NCBI GenBank assembly: GCA_040756715.1
Contig: JBFLYE010000161.1
Coordinates: 801 to 14,951 of the forward strand
Origin: JBFLYE01 sp040756715 [NCBI: bacterium]
Lineage (GTDB): Bacteria > UBA9089 > UBA9088
Reading direction: 5' to 3'
DNA length: 14,151 bases
In this document: positions 6,866 through 14,005 of the stretch, one piece after another
Layout: every line of letters starts with the position of its first letter
How positions within the stretch are numbered: the stretch's first letter is position 1
The notes under the pieces: model-generated
Told to the model about the DNA's origin: nothing
What the model saw: only the letters and a program-made list of their open reading frames with translations
Databases searched by the model: none
Program-made: the position numbers and the translations under genes

Positions 6866-7937
6866 ATTTTGCTTCCCCTTCTCCTGTTATTACAGAAAGA
6901 AGCTCGGCAACATCTGTGGCTTTGCTTATAGCCTCCTCTGGGCTAATCAGACCTTCTTTTGAGAGGTCAATAAGGGATTGATTCAAAGAGACCATTCCCT
7001 GCCTCCTTCCCACCTGTAAAAATGAGGGAATTTGATATGTTCTGCCCTCCCTGATTAAATTTCTTACCGCAGGAACAGCGATCAAAATCTCAAATGCGGC
7101 AATTCTTCCTTTGCCATCAGCCCTTTTCAAAAGAACCTGGGAGACAATACCCTGAAGGTTTGCGGCTAATTGAATACGCACCTGTTGTTGCTGATGGGGA
7201 GGGAAAACATCTATTATTCTATCTATTGTCTGGGTTGCATCTGGTGTATGAAGGGTTGCCAAAACAAGGTGTCCTGTCTCTGCCGCGGTAATGGCTGTTT
7301 GAATTGTCTCTAAGTCCCTCATTTCACCAATAAGAATTATATCAGGGTCTTGACGAAACATATGCTTTAAGGCATCTTTAAAGCTTAATGTATCAGAACC
7401 AACCTGCCTCTGATTTATAACAGCCTTTTTAGATGAATGGACAAATTCAATGGGATCCTCAACCGTAACAATATGTGAGGTGCTATTTTCATTTATAAAA
7501 TCTATTAAAGCTGCCAGGGTGGTTGACTTTCCAGATGAGGCAGGGCCTGTTACCAGAATCATCCCCCTTGGTCTTGTGCATAGGCTCTTTACCACAGAAG
7601 GGATTTTTAGCTCATCCATGGTTGGGATTTTATATGGAATTGCCCTGAACACAGAAGCCACGCTCCTTTGCTGATAGAATATATGCATCCTAAACCTTGA
7701 GAGGTTCTTTATGTCCATACAGAGATCAAGAGAGAGGTCCTTCTTGAACCTCTCCTTCTGGGCATCTGTAAGCAATGCCAAAGATAGGCTCTCTGCCTCC
7801 TCCTGGGTAAAGGGCCTTATTTCTTTTAAAGATATAAGATCTCCGGCTATCCTAAGAAGGGGCGAGGAATGTGCCTTGATATGGAGGTCAGAAGCCTCCT
7901 TCTTCAGCATCAACTCCAAAAGCTTCTCAATAATCAA
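6864..7937 (-). CDS. PilT-family type IV pilus twitching motility ATPase, second copy
   Basis: A secretion-superfamily hexameric ATPase that powers pilus retraction at the inner-membrane base of the type IV pilus. Numbered from the TTG start (357 residues): SDLHIKA (16-22) of the N-terminal PAS-like domain; FRAIP (97-101); Walker A GPASSGKST (131-139), with Ser where most PilT proteins have the middle Gly; Walker B/Asp region DPDIILIGEMRD (197-208); His box GHLVLATLHT (222-231). AVRNLIREG (290-298) closely matches the AIRNLIRE retraction motif of PilT. An ATG at 7976 would add 13 residues (MQISNLQF...) that are simply translated heptamer repeat. The TTG at 7937 has AGGAG (7952-7948) ten bases upstream and restores the family N-terminus, so I prefer it. 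It follows another pilT, as pilU follows pilT in pseudomonads, but its role relative to the first copy is open. Confidence 0.88.
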   Translation of the reverse strand: MIIEKLLELMLKKEASDLHIKAHSSPLLRIAGDLISLKEIRPFTQEEAESLSLALLTDAQKERFKKDLSLDLCMDIKNLSRFRMHIFYQQRSVASVFRAIPYKIPTMDELKIPSVVKSLCTRPRGMILVTGPASSGKSTTLAALIDFINENSTSHIVTVEDPIEFVHSSKKAVINQRQVGSDTLSFKDALKHMFRQDPDIILIGEMRDLETIQTAITAAETGHLVLATLHTPDATQTIDRIIDVFPPHQQQQVRIQLAANLQGIVSQVLLKRADGKGRIAAFEILIAVPAVRNLIREGRTYQIPSFLQVGRRQGMVSLNQSLIDLSKEGLISPEEAISKATDVAELLSVITGEGEAK

Positions 7938-7952
7938 AGTCGCTTCGCTCCT

Positions 7953-8001
7953 AAATTGTAAATTTGAAATTTGCAATTTACCATTTGCAACTTACAATTC
8001 A
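7953..8001. repeat. Heptamer array between the two pilT genes
   Basis: The plus strand reads AAATTGT, AAATTTG, AAATTTG, CAATTTA, CCATTTG, CAACTTA, CAATTCA: seven degenerate units in one register. The last unit contains the stop codon of the first pilT (TGA, 8001-7999). The array ends one base before the AGGAG used by the second pilT. Confidence 0.7.
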
Positions 8002-9075
8002 TAACGCTATTCCCATCCTTAATGCCCTTTGTTCAAAATCTGCTGGGTTTGATGTCTTTTGTATTGCCTCAGAATAAGAAACAATACCCCTTCTTGTTAG
8101 ATTTAAAAGGCTCTGGTCAAGGGTTTGCATTCCAAATTTTGCACCTGCCTGGATAATAGAATATATCTGCTCTGATTTGCCTGTCCTTATAAGGCTTCTT
8201 ACACCTGTATTTGCCACCATAAGCTCTGTAGCAACAATCCTTCCCTTTCCATCTGCCTTAATAAGAAGCGTCTGGGAAAGAACGCCCTGAATGGTCATGG
8301 CAAGCTGTGCCCTTACCTGTGCCTGCTGATCAGGCGGATATACATCTATTATTCTATTTATGGTTGAAACAGCATCGGTTGTATGGAGGGTTGTTAAAAC
8401 GAGGTGCCCCATCTCTGCAGCTGTTACAGCGGCAGAGATTGTTTCCAGGTCTCTTAGCTCACCAACCAGGATGATGTCAGGATCCTCCCTTATCACAGCC
8501 TTTAGGGCATCGGCAAAGCTCTTTGTATCTACACCAAGCTCCCTCTGGCTTATGCTGGCAAGATTATCCTTATAAACAAATTCTATTGGATCTTCAATGG
8601 TAATAATATTCCCCCTCCTTTTTGAGTTTATATAATTTACCATTGCTGCCAGGGTGGTTGACTTTCCAGAGCCGGTTGGACCTGTAACCAAAAATATTCC
8701 CCTCTGCTTAATGGCTATGTCCTTTAATGTTAAAGGAAGCTCAAGCTCTTCAATGGTTGGAATATTTAATGGAATTGCCCTGATCGCCGCACCCACAAAA
8801 CCCCTCTGCCAGAAAAGGTTCATCCGAAACCTTGTTTCAAAACCCTCTGGCGTATAGGCAATATCAAGCTCCATTGTTTCTTCAAAGATTCTTTTTCTCT
8901 CATCGTTTAATATCTCGTATAGGATATTTTTTGTATCATTAGCGGTAAGCTTTTGGGTATTGGGCTTTGTTAGCCTTCCATTTATCCGAAATATTGGCGG
9001 CTCTTCTGCCTTTATATGAAGGTCAGAACCCTTTCTTTCAAGAAGCTCTTTTAATAATCCATCTATTTTTGCCAT
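7999..9075 (-). CDS. pilT: PilT-family type IV pilus twitching motility ATPase, first copy
   Basis: Predicted pilus-retraction ATPase, 358 residues, a usual length for PilT. It shows SDLHIKA (17-23); the arm motif AIRAIP (97-102); a perfect Walker A GPTGSGKST (132-140); Walker B/Asp region DPDIILVGELRD (198-209), with Glu206 the expected catalytic acid; and His box GHLVLTTLHTTDA (223-235). The C-terminal motif corresponding to AIRNLIRE is GVRSLIRTG (291-299), more diverged than in the next gene. The ATG start gives MAKIDGLLKELLERKGSDLH, a normal PilT N-terminus. No Shine-Dalgarno is present; instead a TTGACA-17-TATATT promoter ends eight bases before the ATG, so the transcript is probably leaderless. 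pilB, pilC and pilin genes are not in the window, so the rest of the pilus system must be elsewhere. Confidence 0.93.
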   Translation of the reverse strand: MAKIDGLLKELLERKGSDLHIKAEEPPIFRINGRLTKPNTQKLTANDTKNILYEILNDERKRIFEETMELDIAYTPEGFETRFRMNLFWQRGFVGAAIRAIPLNIPTIEELELPLTLKDIAIKQRGIFLVTGPTGSGKSTTLAAMVNYINSKRRGNIITIEDPIEFVYKDNLASISQRELGVDTKSFADALKAVIREDPDIILVGELRDLETISAAVTAAEMGHLVLTTLHTTDAVSTINRIIDVYPPDQQAQVRAQLAMTIQGVLSQTLLIKADGKGRIVATELMVANTGVRSLIRTGKSEQIYSIIQAGAKFGMQTLDQSLLNLTRRGIVSYSEAIQKTSNPADFEQRALRMGIAL

Positions 9076-9083
9076 TTAATTTA

Positions 9084-9112
9084 AATATATCAAGATTTTA
9101 AGAATTTGTCAA
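9084..9112 (-). promoter_or_regulatory. Sigma70-type promoter of pilT, probably leaderless
   Basis: On the minus strand TTGACA (9112-9107) is a perfect -35, followed by a 17-bp spacer and TATATT (9089-9084), a 5/6 match to TATAAT. The -35 lies inside the last codons of the upstream nucleotidyltransferase gene, and the -10 directly follows its TGA. Eight bases separate the -10 from the pilT ATG, so transcription should begin at or within a base or two of the A of ATG. Confidence 0.7.
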
Positions 9113-11243
9113 GGAATTTTACCTCATCATCTTTGGTCTTTATCTTCCCATCCAATTTAAGATAAAAGAGTTCCCTTAATATCTTTTTATATATAGGACC
9201 AGGCTTAATTCCCCTCTTTTTTAGGTAATCACCGGTAAGATAAAGGGAGGTCTTTCTAAGCACAATAAGGAATAAAAATACCCTTTTTTTTATAATAATG
9301 CTCCTTGTCTTTGACATTATAAAGACCAAGCCCTCAAGGGGCATCTTGTTTAACCTCTCATAAATTGCGCTATTTTTAAGGCTTTTATTCTTTAAGAACA
9401 AAAGAATTTCTTTGTCCTCCTTTATCCTTAAAACATCCCTTCTTATTTTAGAAGAAAACCTTAATCTAAAAAGAAATTTTTCTGCCTCCTCTTTTGTAAG
9501 AGAATCCACAAGGACAAGGAGATGAAGCAGGGATATGTCTATTTCATCCTCAAGGATTGATGCCTGAAGCAAAGCCTCCCTGGCCCTTAAAAATCCATTT
9601 TTATTTACCCTCAAACCTTGATGAATAAAATTTAAGCCACCTAATTTAGAAAGACGCAAAAAAGCCTTCTGGGGTCTTTCGTCAGACAAGATAAGCCAAA
9701 GCTCATTTCTTATCCTAGGTTTGCTTATCTGTGATAAACAGCCATTCTTTATCGCCTCAAATGCTTCCTTTTCTGTTTCTCTATCCATCTTAAATCCCAA
9801 GCGCGATTCAAACCTTACCGCCCTCAAAATCCTTGTTGGATCATCAATAAAGCTTTTTTTATGGAGAATTTTTATTCTTTTATTCTTAATGTCATCACAA
9901 CCTCCATAAACATCTATCAGGTTTCCCTTTCCCCTTTTGTTTAAAAAAATCCCTAAGGTATTCATGGTAAAATCCCGGCGTTTTAAATCTTTTTTTAAGG
10001 ATGCCTCCTTTACAAGGGGAAGGGCCCCTGGATGCCTATAGACCTCAGAGCGAGATGTAGCAATATCTATCTTTATTCCGTTTTTTAAAATTTGTGCTGT
10101 TTTGAACTTAGGGTGAAAAATACAATCCAAAGAAAGCCTCTCGCTTAATTTTTTTGCAAACAATATTCCATCTCCCACAATCAAAATATCAAGGCTTTTT
10201 GAGACTTTTCCCATAATCAGGTCCCTTACAAACCCGCCAATAATATAGCAAGAAACCTTCATTTCATCTGCCAATTTAGATGCCTCATCTATAAAATCAC
10301 GAAGGAAAGAAGGAACCTTTGCCTCTATGAGAAACAAAAGGTTTCTTTTATTCCTCCTTATCCTTGAAATAAGCATCCTTTTTAGCTCTAAAATAGACCT
10401 CTCTTTTATGGTTGCCGAACCTGCCTCAGGATGACCACCTCCCCCAAAATCAGAAAGAATCGCTCCCACATCTATATCTTTTATTCTTGACCTTGCAATA
10501 ATATGGATATGCTCTTCTTTTTTAATCAGGATAAACAAACAAGAAAATCCTTCTATATCCATCATTCTATGGGCAAGGATAGCCAAATCGCCAATATATT
10601 TATCTATTTTTAAAAAGGAAAATGCAATATCAATATTGTTTATCTTATAAACCCTTGTGGATGCAAGTAGTTTTGAAAGAAGGATAATTTCATCCTTGCT
10701 GGGAGCTGTGTTTAGATACGATGAAACAAAAGAAAGGTCTGCACCCTTCTTAAGAAGCCATAAAACAGAGGATATGTCCTCTTTTCTTGTGGTTGGAAAT
10801 GTTAAAGAGCCTGTATCTTCATATATCCCAAGGCAAAACAAGGATGCCTCCTCTTTTGTGATCTCTATCCTTTTTTTTCTTAAAATTTCTAAAAGTATGG
10901 TAATGGTTGCTCCATATTCCTTTGTTATTACCCTGTTTCCTGATATATCATCTGGCTGGTTTGGGTGATGATCATAGATATAAATAGGAATATCCTTAAC
11001 TTGTGAAAATTTCCCAATCCTTCTTTTCTCCCTTGTATCAACAAGGATAAGCCTTTTTATATCCTTTAAGCTTATCTGTTTTGATTTTAAAATCCCCTGG
11101 GGATTTTGAAAAAGAAAGTTTTTTACTACAGCTTCACAAGAACCAGATAAAACCTTCTTTGCAGATGGATAAAGCTTGGCTGCGGCAACAATAGAGGCAA
11201 TGGCATCAAAATCTGCATTTGTATGGGTGGTGATAACATCCAT
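9090..11243 (-). CDS. DHH/DHHA1 phosphoesterase fused to CCA-type tRNA nucleotidyltransferase
   Basis: Residue numbers here count from the upstream GTG at 11255 (721 residues). The N-terminal DHH phosphoesterase has NADFDAIAS (13-21), Asp73, DHH (95-97) and EDTGS (146-150). DHHA1 motif GGGGHPEAGSATI is at 271-283. The class II nucleotidyltransferase head follows with GGFVRDLIMG (340-349), KIDIATSRSEVYRHPGALP (395-413), KRRDFTMN (425-432), LIDVYGG (446-452) and DDPTRILRAVRF (471-482), which select nucleotides or shape the active site. It should repair or build the CCA end of tRNAs. Two oddities: the metal-binding DxD is SLD (Ser354), and the CBS pair usually placed between the two halves is absent, making it shorter than the 850-900 residues typical of such fusions. 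I prefer the ATG at 11243 (MDVITTHTNADFD matches family starts); the GTG at 11255 has GAGGAA 13 bases upstream and remains possible. Domain calls are firm, activity is uncertain. Confidence 0.88.
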   Translation of the reverse strand: MDVITTHTNADFDAIASIVAAAKLYPSAKKVLSGSCEAVVKNFLFQNPQGILKSKQISLKDIKRLILVDTREKRRIGKFSQVKDIPIYIYDHHPNQPDDISGNRVITKEYGATITILLEILRKKRIEITKEEASLFCLGIYEDTGSLTFPTTRKEDISSVLWLLKKGADLSFVSSYLNTAPSKDEIILLSKLLASTRVYKINNIDIAFSFLKIDKYIGDLAILAHRMMDIEGFSCLFILIKKEEHIHIIARSRIKDIDVGAILSDFGGGGHPEAGSATIKERSILELKRMLISRIRRNKRNLLFLIEAKVPSFLRDFIDEASKLADEMKVSCYIIGGFVRDLIMGKVSKSLDILIVGDGILFAKKLSERLSLDCIFHPKFKTAQILKNGIKIDIATSRSEVYRHPGALPLVKEASLKKDLKRRDFTMNTLGIFLNKRGKGNLIDVYGGCDDIKNKRIKILHKKSFIDDPTRILRAVRFESRLGFKMDRETEKEAFEAIKNGCLSQISKPRIRNELWLILSDERPQKAFLRLSKLGGLNFIHQGLRVNKNGFLRAREALLQASILEDEIDISLLHLLVLVDSLTKEEAEKFLFRLRFSSKIRRDVLRIKEDKEILLFLKNKSLKNSAIYERLNKMPLEGLVFIMSKTRSIIIKKRVFLFLIVLRKTSLYLTGDYLKKRGIKPGPIYKKILRELFYLKLDGKIKTKDDEVKFLDKFLKS

Positions 11244-11288
11244 AGCAGGAAGCACGAAATAATATTCGTTCCTCTAAATTATATTGTT

Positions 11289-11337
11289 TTGAATTTTTAA
11301 TTTTAGTTATTTGAATTTTTTTTATTTCGAATTTCAT
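11289..11337. repeat. AT-rich heptamer-register repeat after dnaN
   Basis: The plus strand can be split into TTGAATT, TTTAATT, TTAGTTA, TTTGAAT, TTTTTTT, ATTTCGA, ATTTCAT. The period is visible but the composition is nearly pure A+T, so this is the least secure of the heptamer spacers. The spacer 11256-11358 also holds a TATAAT hexamer just upstream of GAGGAA, with no convincing -35. Confidence 0.4.
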
Positions 11338-11358
11338 TTTTTTATTAAAGCTAAACAT

Positions 11359-12441
11359 TTATTCCCTTACCGGCATAATGATATAGATAATGTTAGGGTT
11401 ATCTTTAATTTTTATAATCCCTTTATCTATATTATTAGAAACAGCGAATATGATTTTATTATTAGAAATATTTTTTAAAACATCAAGGATATATTTTGGA
11501 TTAAATAAAATACTAAATTCATCACCTTTATAATCTATCTCTATTTCCTCTCTTACATCACCTAAACTACTTTCTGCGGTAATAAAAAGCCTATTTTTTT
11601 CTGTAATAAATTTGGAAGAATTATCTCCCTCTTGGCTGATAAGGGATATCCTTCTTAAAACAGAATGAAATATATCCCTATCTAATTCAATTTCCCTTAA
11701 AGGCTCTTTGGGAATGATTTTATTATAATCGGGAAACTTCCCCTCTAATTGCCTTGAGATAAACAATATATTTTCTGTCTCTATTCCTATTTCCTTATCA
11801 GAAATATAAACCTTTATATCCTTCTCAATACCCCTTAATACCTTTATTATCTCATAAACGGCCTTTATAGGAATTATAATACTTATACTATCTTTTATTT
11901 CTAAATTATCTGAGATAACACTTAATCTATATTTATCACTTGTTACCATTTTTATTTTATTATTCCCTAATTCTAAATATATTCCACAAAATGGGATAAG
12001 TGTTTCATCCTGTGAGGCTGAAAATATAACCATTCTTATCATCTCTAGTAAAAGATTTGGGGGAATATTAAATTCTATATCCCATTTAATCTTTGGAAAG
12101 CTTGGAAATTCCTCAGGTGGTATTCCTGTAAGATGAAATATAGAGCCCTTAGAACTTATTTTTGTTTTTAGATTATCTACCTCTATTATAATTTCATCCT
12201 CTAAATTATTTATAATCTCGGTAAGTTTTCTTCCTGGAAGGAGGATAGAACCATCTTTTTCTATATCTATTTTTTGTTTATATTTTATAGACATATTCAT
12301 ATCTGTCCCAATAGTGGTTAAATATCCATCTTTTGCTTCAAAAAAGATATTATTTAATATAGGTATAGGCGATTTGAGATTAGAAATCAAGGTTTTTTGA
12401 AATTGATCCTGTAATATCTCTTTTTTAGAAATTATTTTCAT
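11359..12441 (-). CDS. dnaN: DNA polymerase III beta sliding clamp
   Basis: The ring-shaped clamp that tethers DNA polymerase III and other partners to DNA. The 360-residue length fits three similar clamp domains (about 1-120, 128-245, 247-360). Recognisable landmarks are GTDMNMSI (45-52), LLPGRKLTEII (67-77), FSASQDETLIPFCGIYLEL (140-158), TSDKYRLSVIS (167-177) for the canonical ATDGHRLA, QLEGKFPDY (231-239), and the C-terminal MPVRE in place of the common MPMRL. The sequence is diverged and Ile/Lys-rich in line with the AT-rich genome. It lies directly after dnaA, the classical order. No Shine-Dalgarno precedes the ATG; a candidate promoter ends eight bases before it, as at pilT, so dnaN may be translated from a leaderless mRNA in addition to any dnaA read-through. 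Confidence 0.95.
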   Translation of the reverse strand: MKIISKKEILQDQFQKTLISNLKSPIPILNNIFFEAKDGYLTTIGTDMNMSIKYKQKIDIEKDGSILLPGRKLTEIINNLEDEIIIEVDNLKTKISSKGSIFHLTGIPPEEFPSFPKIKWDIEFNIPPNLLLEMIRMVIFSASQDETLIPFCGIYLELGNNKIKMVTSDKYRLSVISDNLEIKDSISIIIPIKAVYEIIKVLRGIEKDIKVYISDKEIGIETENILFISRQLEGKFPDYNKIIPKEPLREIELDRDIFHSVLRRISLISQEGDNSSKFITEKNRLFITAESSLGDVREEIEIDYKGDEFSILFNPKYILDVLKNISNNKIIFAVSNNIDKGIIKIKDNPNIIYIIMPVRE

Positions 12442-12449
12442 AAATAATA

Positions 12450-12478
12450 ATAATAATGTGAAAATCTTAATAAGTCTA
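12450..12478 (-). promoter_or_regulatory. Candidate dnaN promoter
   Basis: On the minus strand TAGACT (12478-12473, 4/6 match to TTGACA), a 17-bp spacer and TATTAT (12455-12450, 5/6 match) are followed after eight bases by the dnaN ATG. The spacing equals that of the strong pilT promoter. The surrounding ATT triplet repeat makes the exact -10 ambiguous by three bases. Confidence 0.4.
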
Positions 12479-12504
12479 CTTTTATTTTATATTTTAAATA
12501 CTTA

Positions 12505-12528
12505 TTATTAACAGCCATTTGTTAATAA
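12505..12528. repeat. Inverted pair of TTATTAACA, DnaA-box-like
   Basis: TTATTAACA (12505-12513) and its exact reverse complement TGTTAATAA (12520-12528) are separated by six bases in the dnaA-dnaN spacer. The 9-mer differs from the DnaA consensus TTATNCACA at one position. It occurs again at 13890-13898 just before dnaA, and as TTATTAACC between the two perfect DnaA boxes. It may be an autoregulatory or origin DnaA site; as a hairpin it has a stem almost without G-C. Confidence 0.45.
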
Positions 12529-12553
12529 AAATAATAATTTTTTTATTAAAAGG

Positions 12554-13879
12554 TTATTCAGATATGCTTGTTGATAAATTATCTATGGTTATTTTTAGGT
12601 CTTTATTATATTGAAGTCTTTTTTCTATTTTATTACAAGCATAAAGGACGGTTGTATGGTCTTTTCCTCCAAATTCCCTTCCAATTTCGGGAAGGGAGAA
12701 ATTTGTTAATTTTTTACAAAGATACATCGCAATATGCCTGGGAAGAATATTTGATGAGCTTCTATTTTTTGCTTTTATATCTTCAATTTTTATATTAAAG
12801 TATTTGGCTACTTTTTTTTGTATAGTGGATATAGAAATATTTAAATCATCCTTTTTAGAGACCATATCCTTTAATATTTCTTCAATAATCTTAAGGGTAA
12901 TTTTTTTTCCCTCTAATATATAGCGGGCAATTACCCTAATCATTACACCCTCTAATTCCCTAATATTGGTTTTTATTTTACCTGCTATAAAATGAAGGAT
13001 ATCCTCATCTATTTTTATATTTTCATTCTCTGTTATCCTTTTTAAAATTGCTATTCTTGTCTCCAGATCTGGTGGTTGAATGTCTGTCATTAAGCCACTT
13101 TCAAACCTTGATCTCAACCTTTCCTCAATAGTTGGAATATCCTTTGGTGGCCTATCAGAGGTTAAAACCATCTGCCTTCCCGATTCATAAAGGGTATTAA
13201 ATGTATGGAAGAATTCATCCTGTGTTTGCTCTTTTCCTTGTAAAAATTGAATATCATCAATTAAGAGGGTATTTATATTTCTATACTTTTCTTTGAATTT
13301 TAAAGGCTGATTAAATTGTATAGAATCAATAAACTCATTTGTAAATTGCTCGGTTGATACATAAATTATCTTTAAGGAAGGATTTTTTGAGAATATATGG
13401 CTTCCGATTGCCTGCATAAGATGGGTTTTTCCCAAACCAACACCACCATAGATAAACAAAGGATTATAGGCATGGCCTGGCTTTTCAGCAACCGCCCAGG
13501 ATGCTGCATGGGCAAACCTATTATTCTCTCCAATCACAAAGGATTTAAATGTATATTTTGGATTTAGGGTTAGGGGAAATGGTGGGGTAAGCTTGCTTTT
13601 TATGTTATCTATTTTTTTAATAAATGTATCCTTAATAGATTTATCAACCACATAATCAAGGGAAATAGGGTTATTTATAAGCCCTGAAAGGGTTTTTTCT
13701 AAAGCGTTTTTATAGCACCCCTCAAGCTGATCCTTAAAATATTTATTGGGAATGGCGATTTTAAATTTATTGTCAACTATTGTCAGGGGTTTTATTGGTT
13801 TAAGCCAAAGCTCAAACTTTTCCTCGGGAATATCTTTTTTAAGGATGTTTAATGCCTCTTCCCAAAACTCTTTTTCCAT
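12554..13879 (-). CDS. dnaA: Chromosomal replication initiator protein DnaA
   Basis: AAA+ initiator that binds DnaA boxes and opens the origin. Residue numbers count from the upstream TTG at 13888. Domain I (4-80) begins MEKEFWEEALNILKKDI. A short linker is followed by Walker A GGVGLGKTH (148-156), Walker B LLIDDIQFL (208-216), sensor 1 LTSDRPP (242-248), the box VII arginine region RLRSRFESGL (257-266) with the arginine finger, and sensor 2 Arg310 in NIRELEG. DNA-binding domain IV (about 345-444) carries NRSSSNILPRHIAMYL (375-390) and the signature GGKDHTTVLYAC (407-418), where Tyr416 stands for the usual His. I use ATG 13879 (441 residues) because MEKEFWEEAL is the normal domain I start; TTG 13888 is the alternative. 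It is adjacent to the origin boxes and followed by dnaN. Confidence 0.96.
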   Translation of the reverse strand: MEKEFWEEALNILKKDIPEEKFELWLKPIKPLTIVDNKFKIAIPNKYFKDQLEGCYKNALEKTLSGLINNPISLDYVVDKSIKDTFIKKIDNIKSKLTPPFPLTLNPKYTFKSFVIGENNRFAHAASWAVAEKPGHAYNPLFIYGGVGLGKTHLMQAIGSHIFSKNPSLKIIYVSTEQFTNEFIDSIQFNQPLKFKEKYRNINTLLIDDIQFLQGKEQTQDEFFHTFNTLYESGRQMVLTSDRPPKDIPTIEERLRSRFESGLMTDIQPPDLETRIAILKRITENENIKIDEDILHFIAGKIKTNIRELEGVMIRVIARYILEGKKITLKIIEEILKDMVSKKDDLNISISTIQKKVAKYFNIKIEDIKAKNRSSSNILPRHIAMYLCKKLTNFSLPEIGREFGGKDHTTVLYACNKIEKRLQYNKDLKITIDNLSTSISE

Positions 13880-13938
13880 TTTTAACAAGTTATTAACAGG
13901 TTTTTATATTCTCTTTAAAATAAAGAACTTGTTTTTTT

Positions 13939-13966
13939 ATCTTAAGAATATTTCCTTGTTTTTCAA
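13939..13966 (-). promoter_or_regulatory. Candidate dnaA promoter
   Basis: On the minus strand TTGAAA (13966-13961) is followed after 16 bp by TAAGAT (13944-13939), upstream of dnaA and directly downstream of the two DnaA boxes. The placement would allow DnaA autoregulation. Part of the -35 lies in a small inverted repeat (CCTTG/CAAGG, 13954-13968). The matches are moderate and other A+T-rich hexamers nearby could serve. Confidence 0.3.
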
Positions 13967-13975
13967 GGCCCCTTT

Positions 13976-13984
13976 TTATCCACA
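13976..13984 (+). promoter_or_regulatory. DnaA box TTATCCACA
   Basis: Exact match to the high-affinity E. coli-type DnaA box, located 97 bp upstream of the dnaA ATG. It forms the left arm of an inverted pair; CACAGG here and CCTGTG at 13995-14000 are complementary. Confidence 0.85.
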
Positions 13985-13996
13985 GGTTATTAACCC

Positions 13997-14005
13997 TGTG
14001 AATAA
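13997..14005 (-). promoter_or_regulatory. DnaA box TTATTCACA (reverse orientation)
   Basis: TGTGAATAA on the plus strand is a perfect TTATNCACA box on the minus strand. It faces the first box across 12 bp that include TTATTAACC. Confidence 0.83.

Noticed and set aside
10657-10968. Plus-strand open frame of about 100 codons, as well as others antisense to GH57, pilT and efp
   Set aside because: Each lies opposite a strongly conserved minus-strand gene, has no recognisable domain or ribosome-binding site, and is explained by codon bias of the real gene.
12505-12528. Rho-independent terminator after dnaA
   Set aside because: The 9-bp stem is nearly all A-T, and no clean T tract follows on the minus strand; a DnaA-like inverted site fits better.
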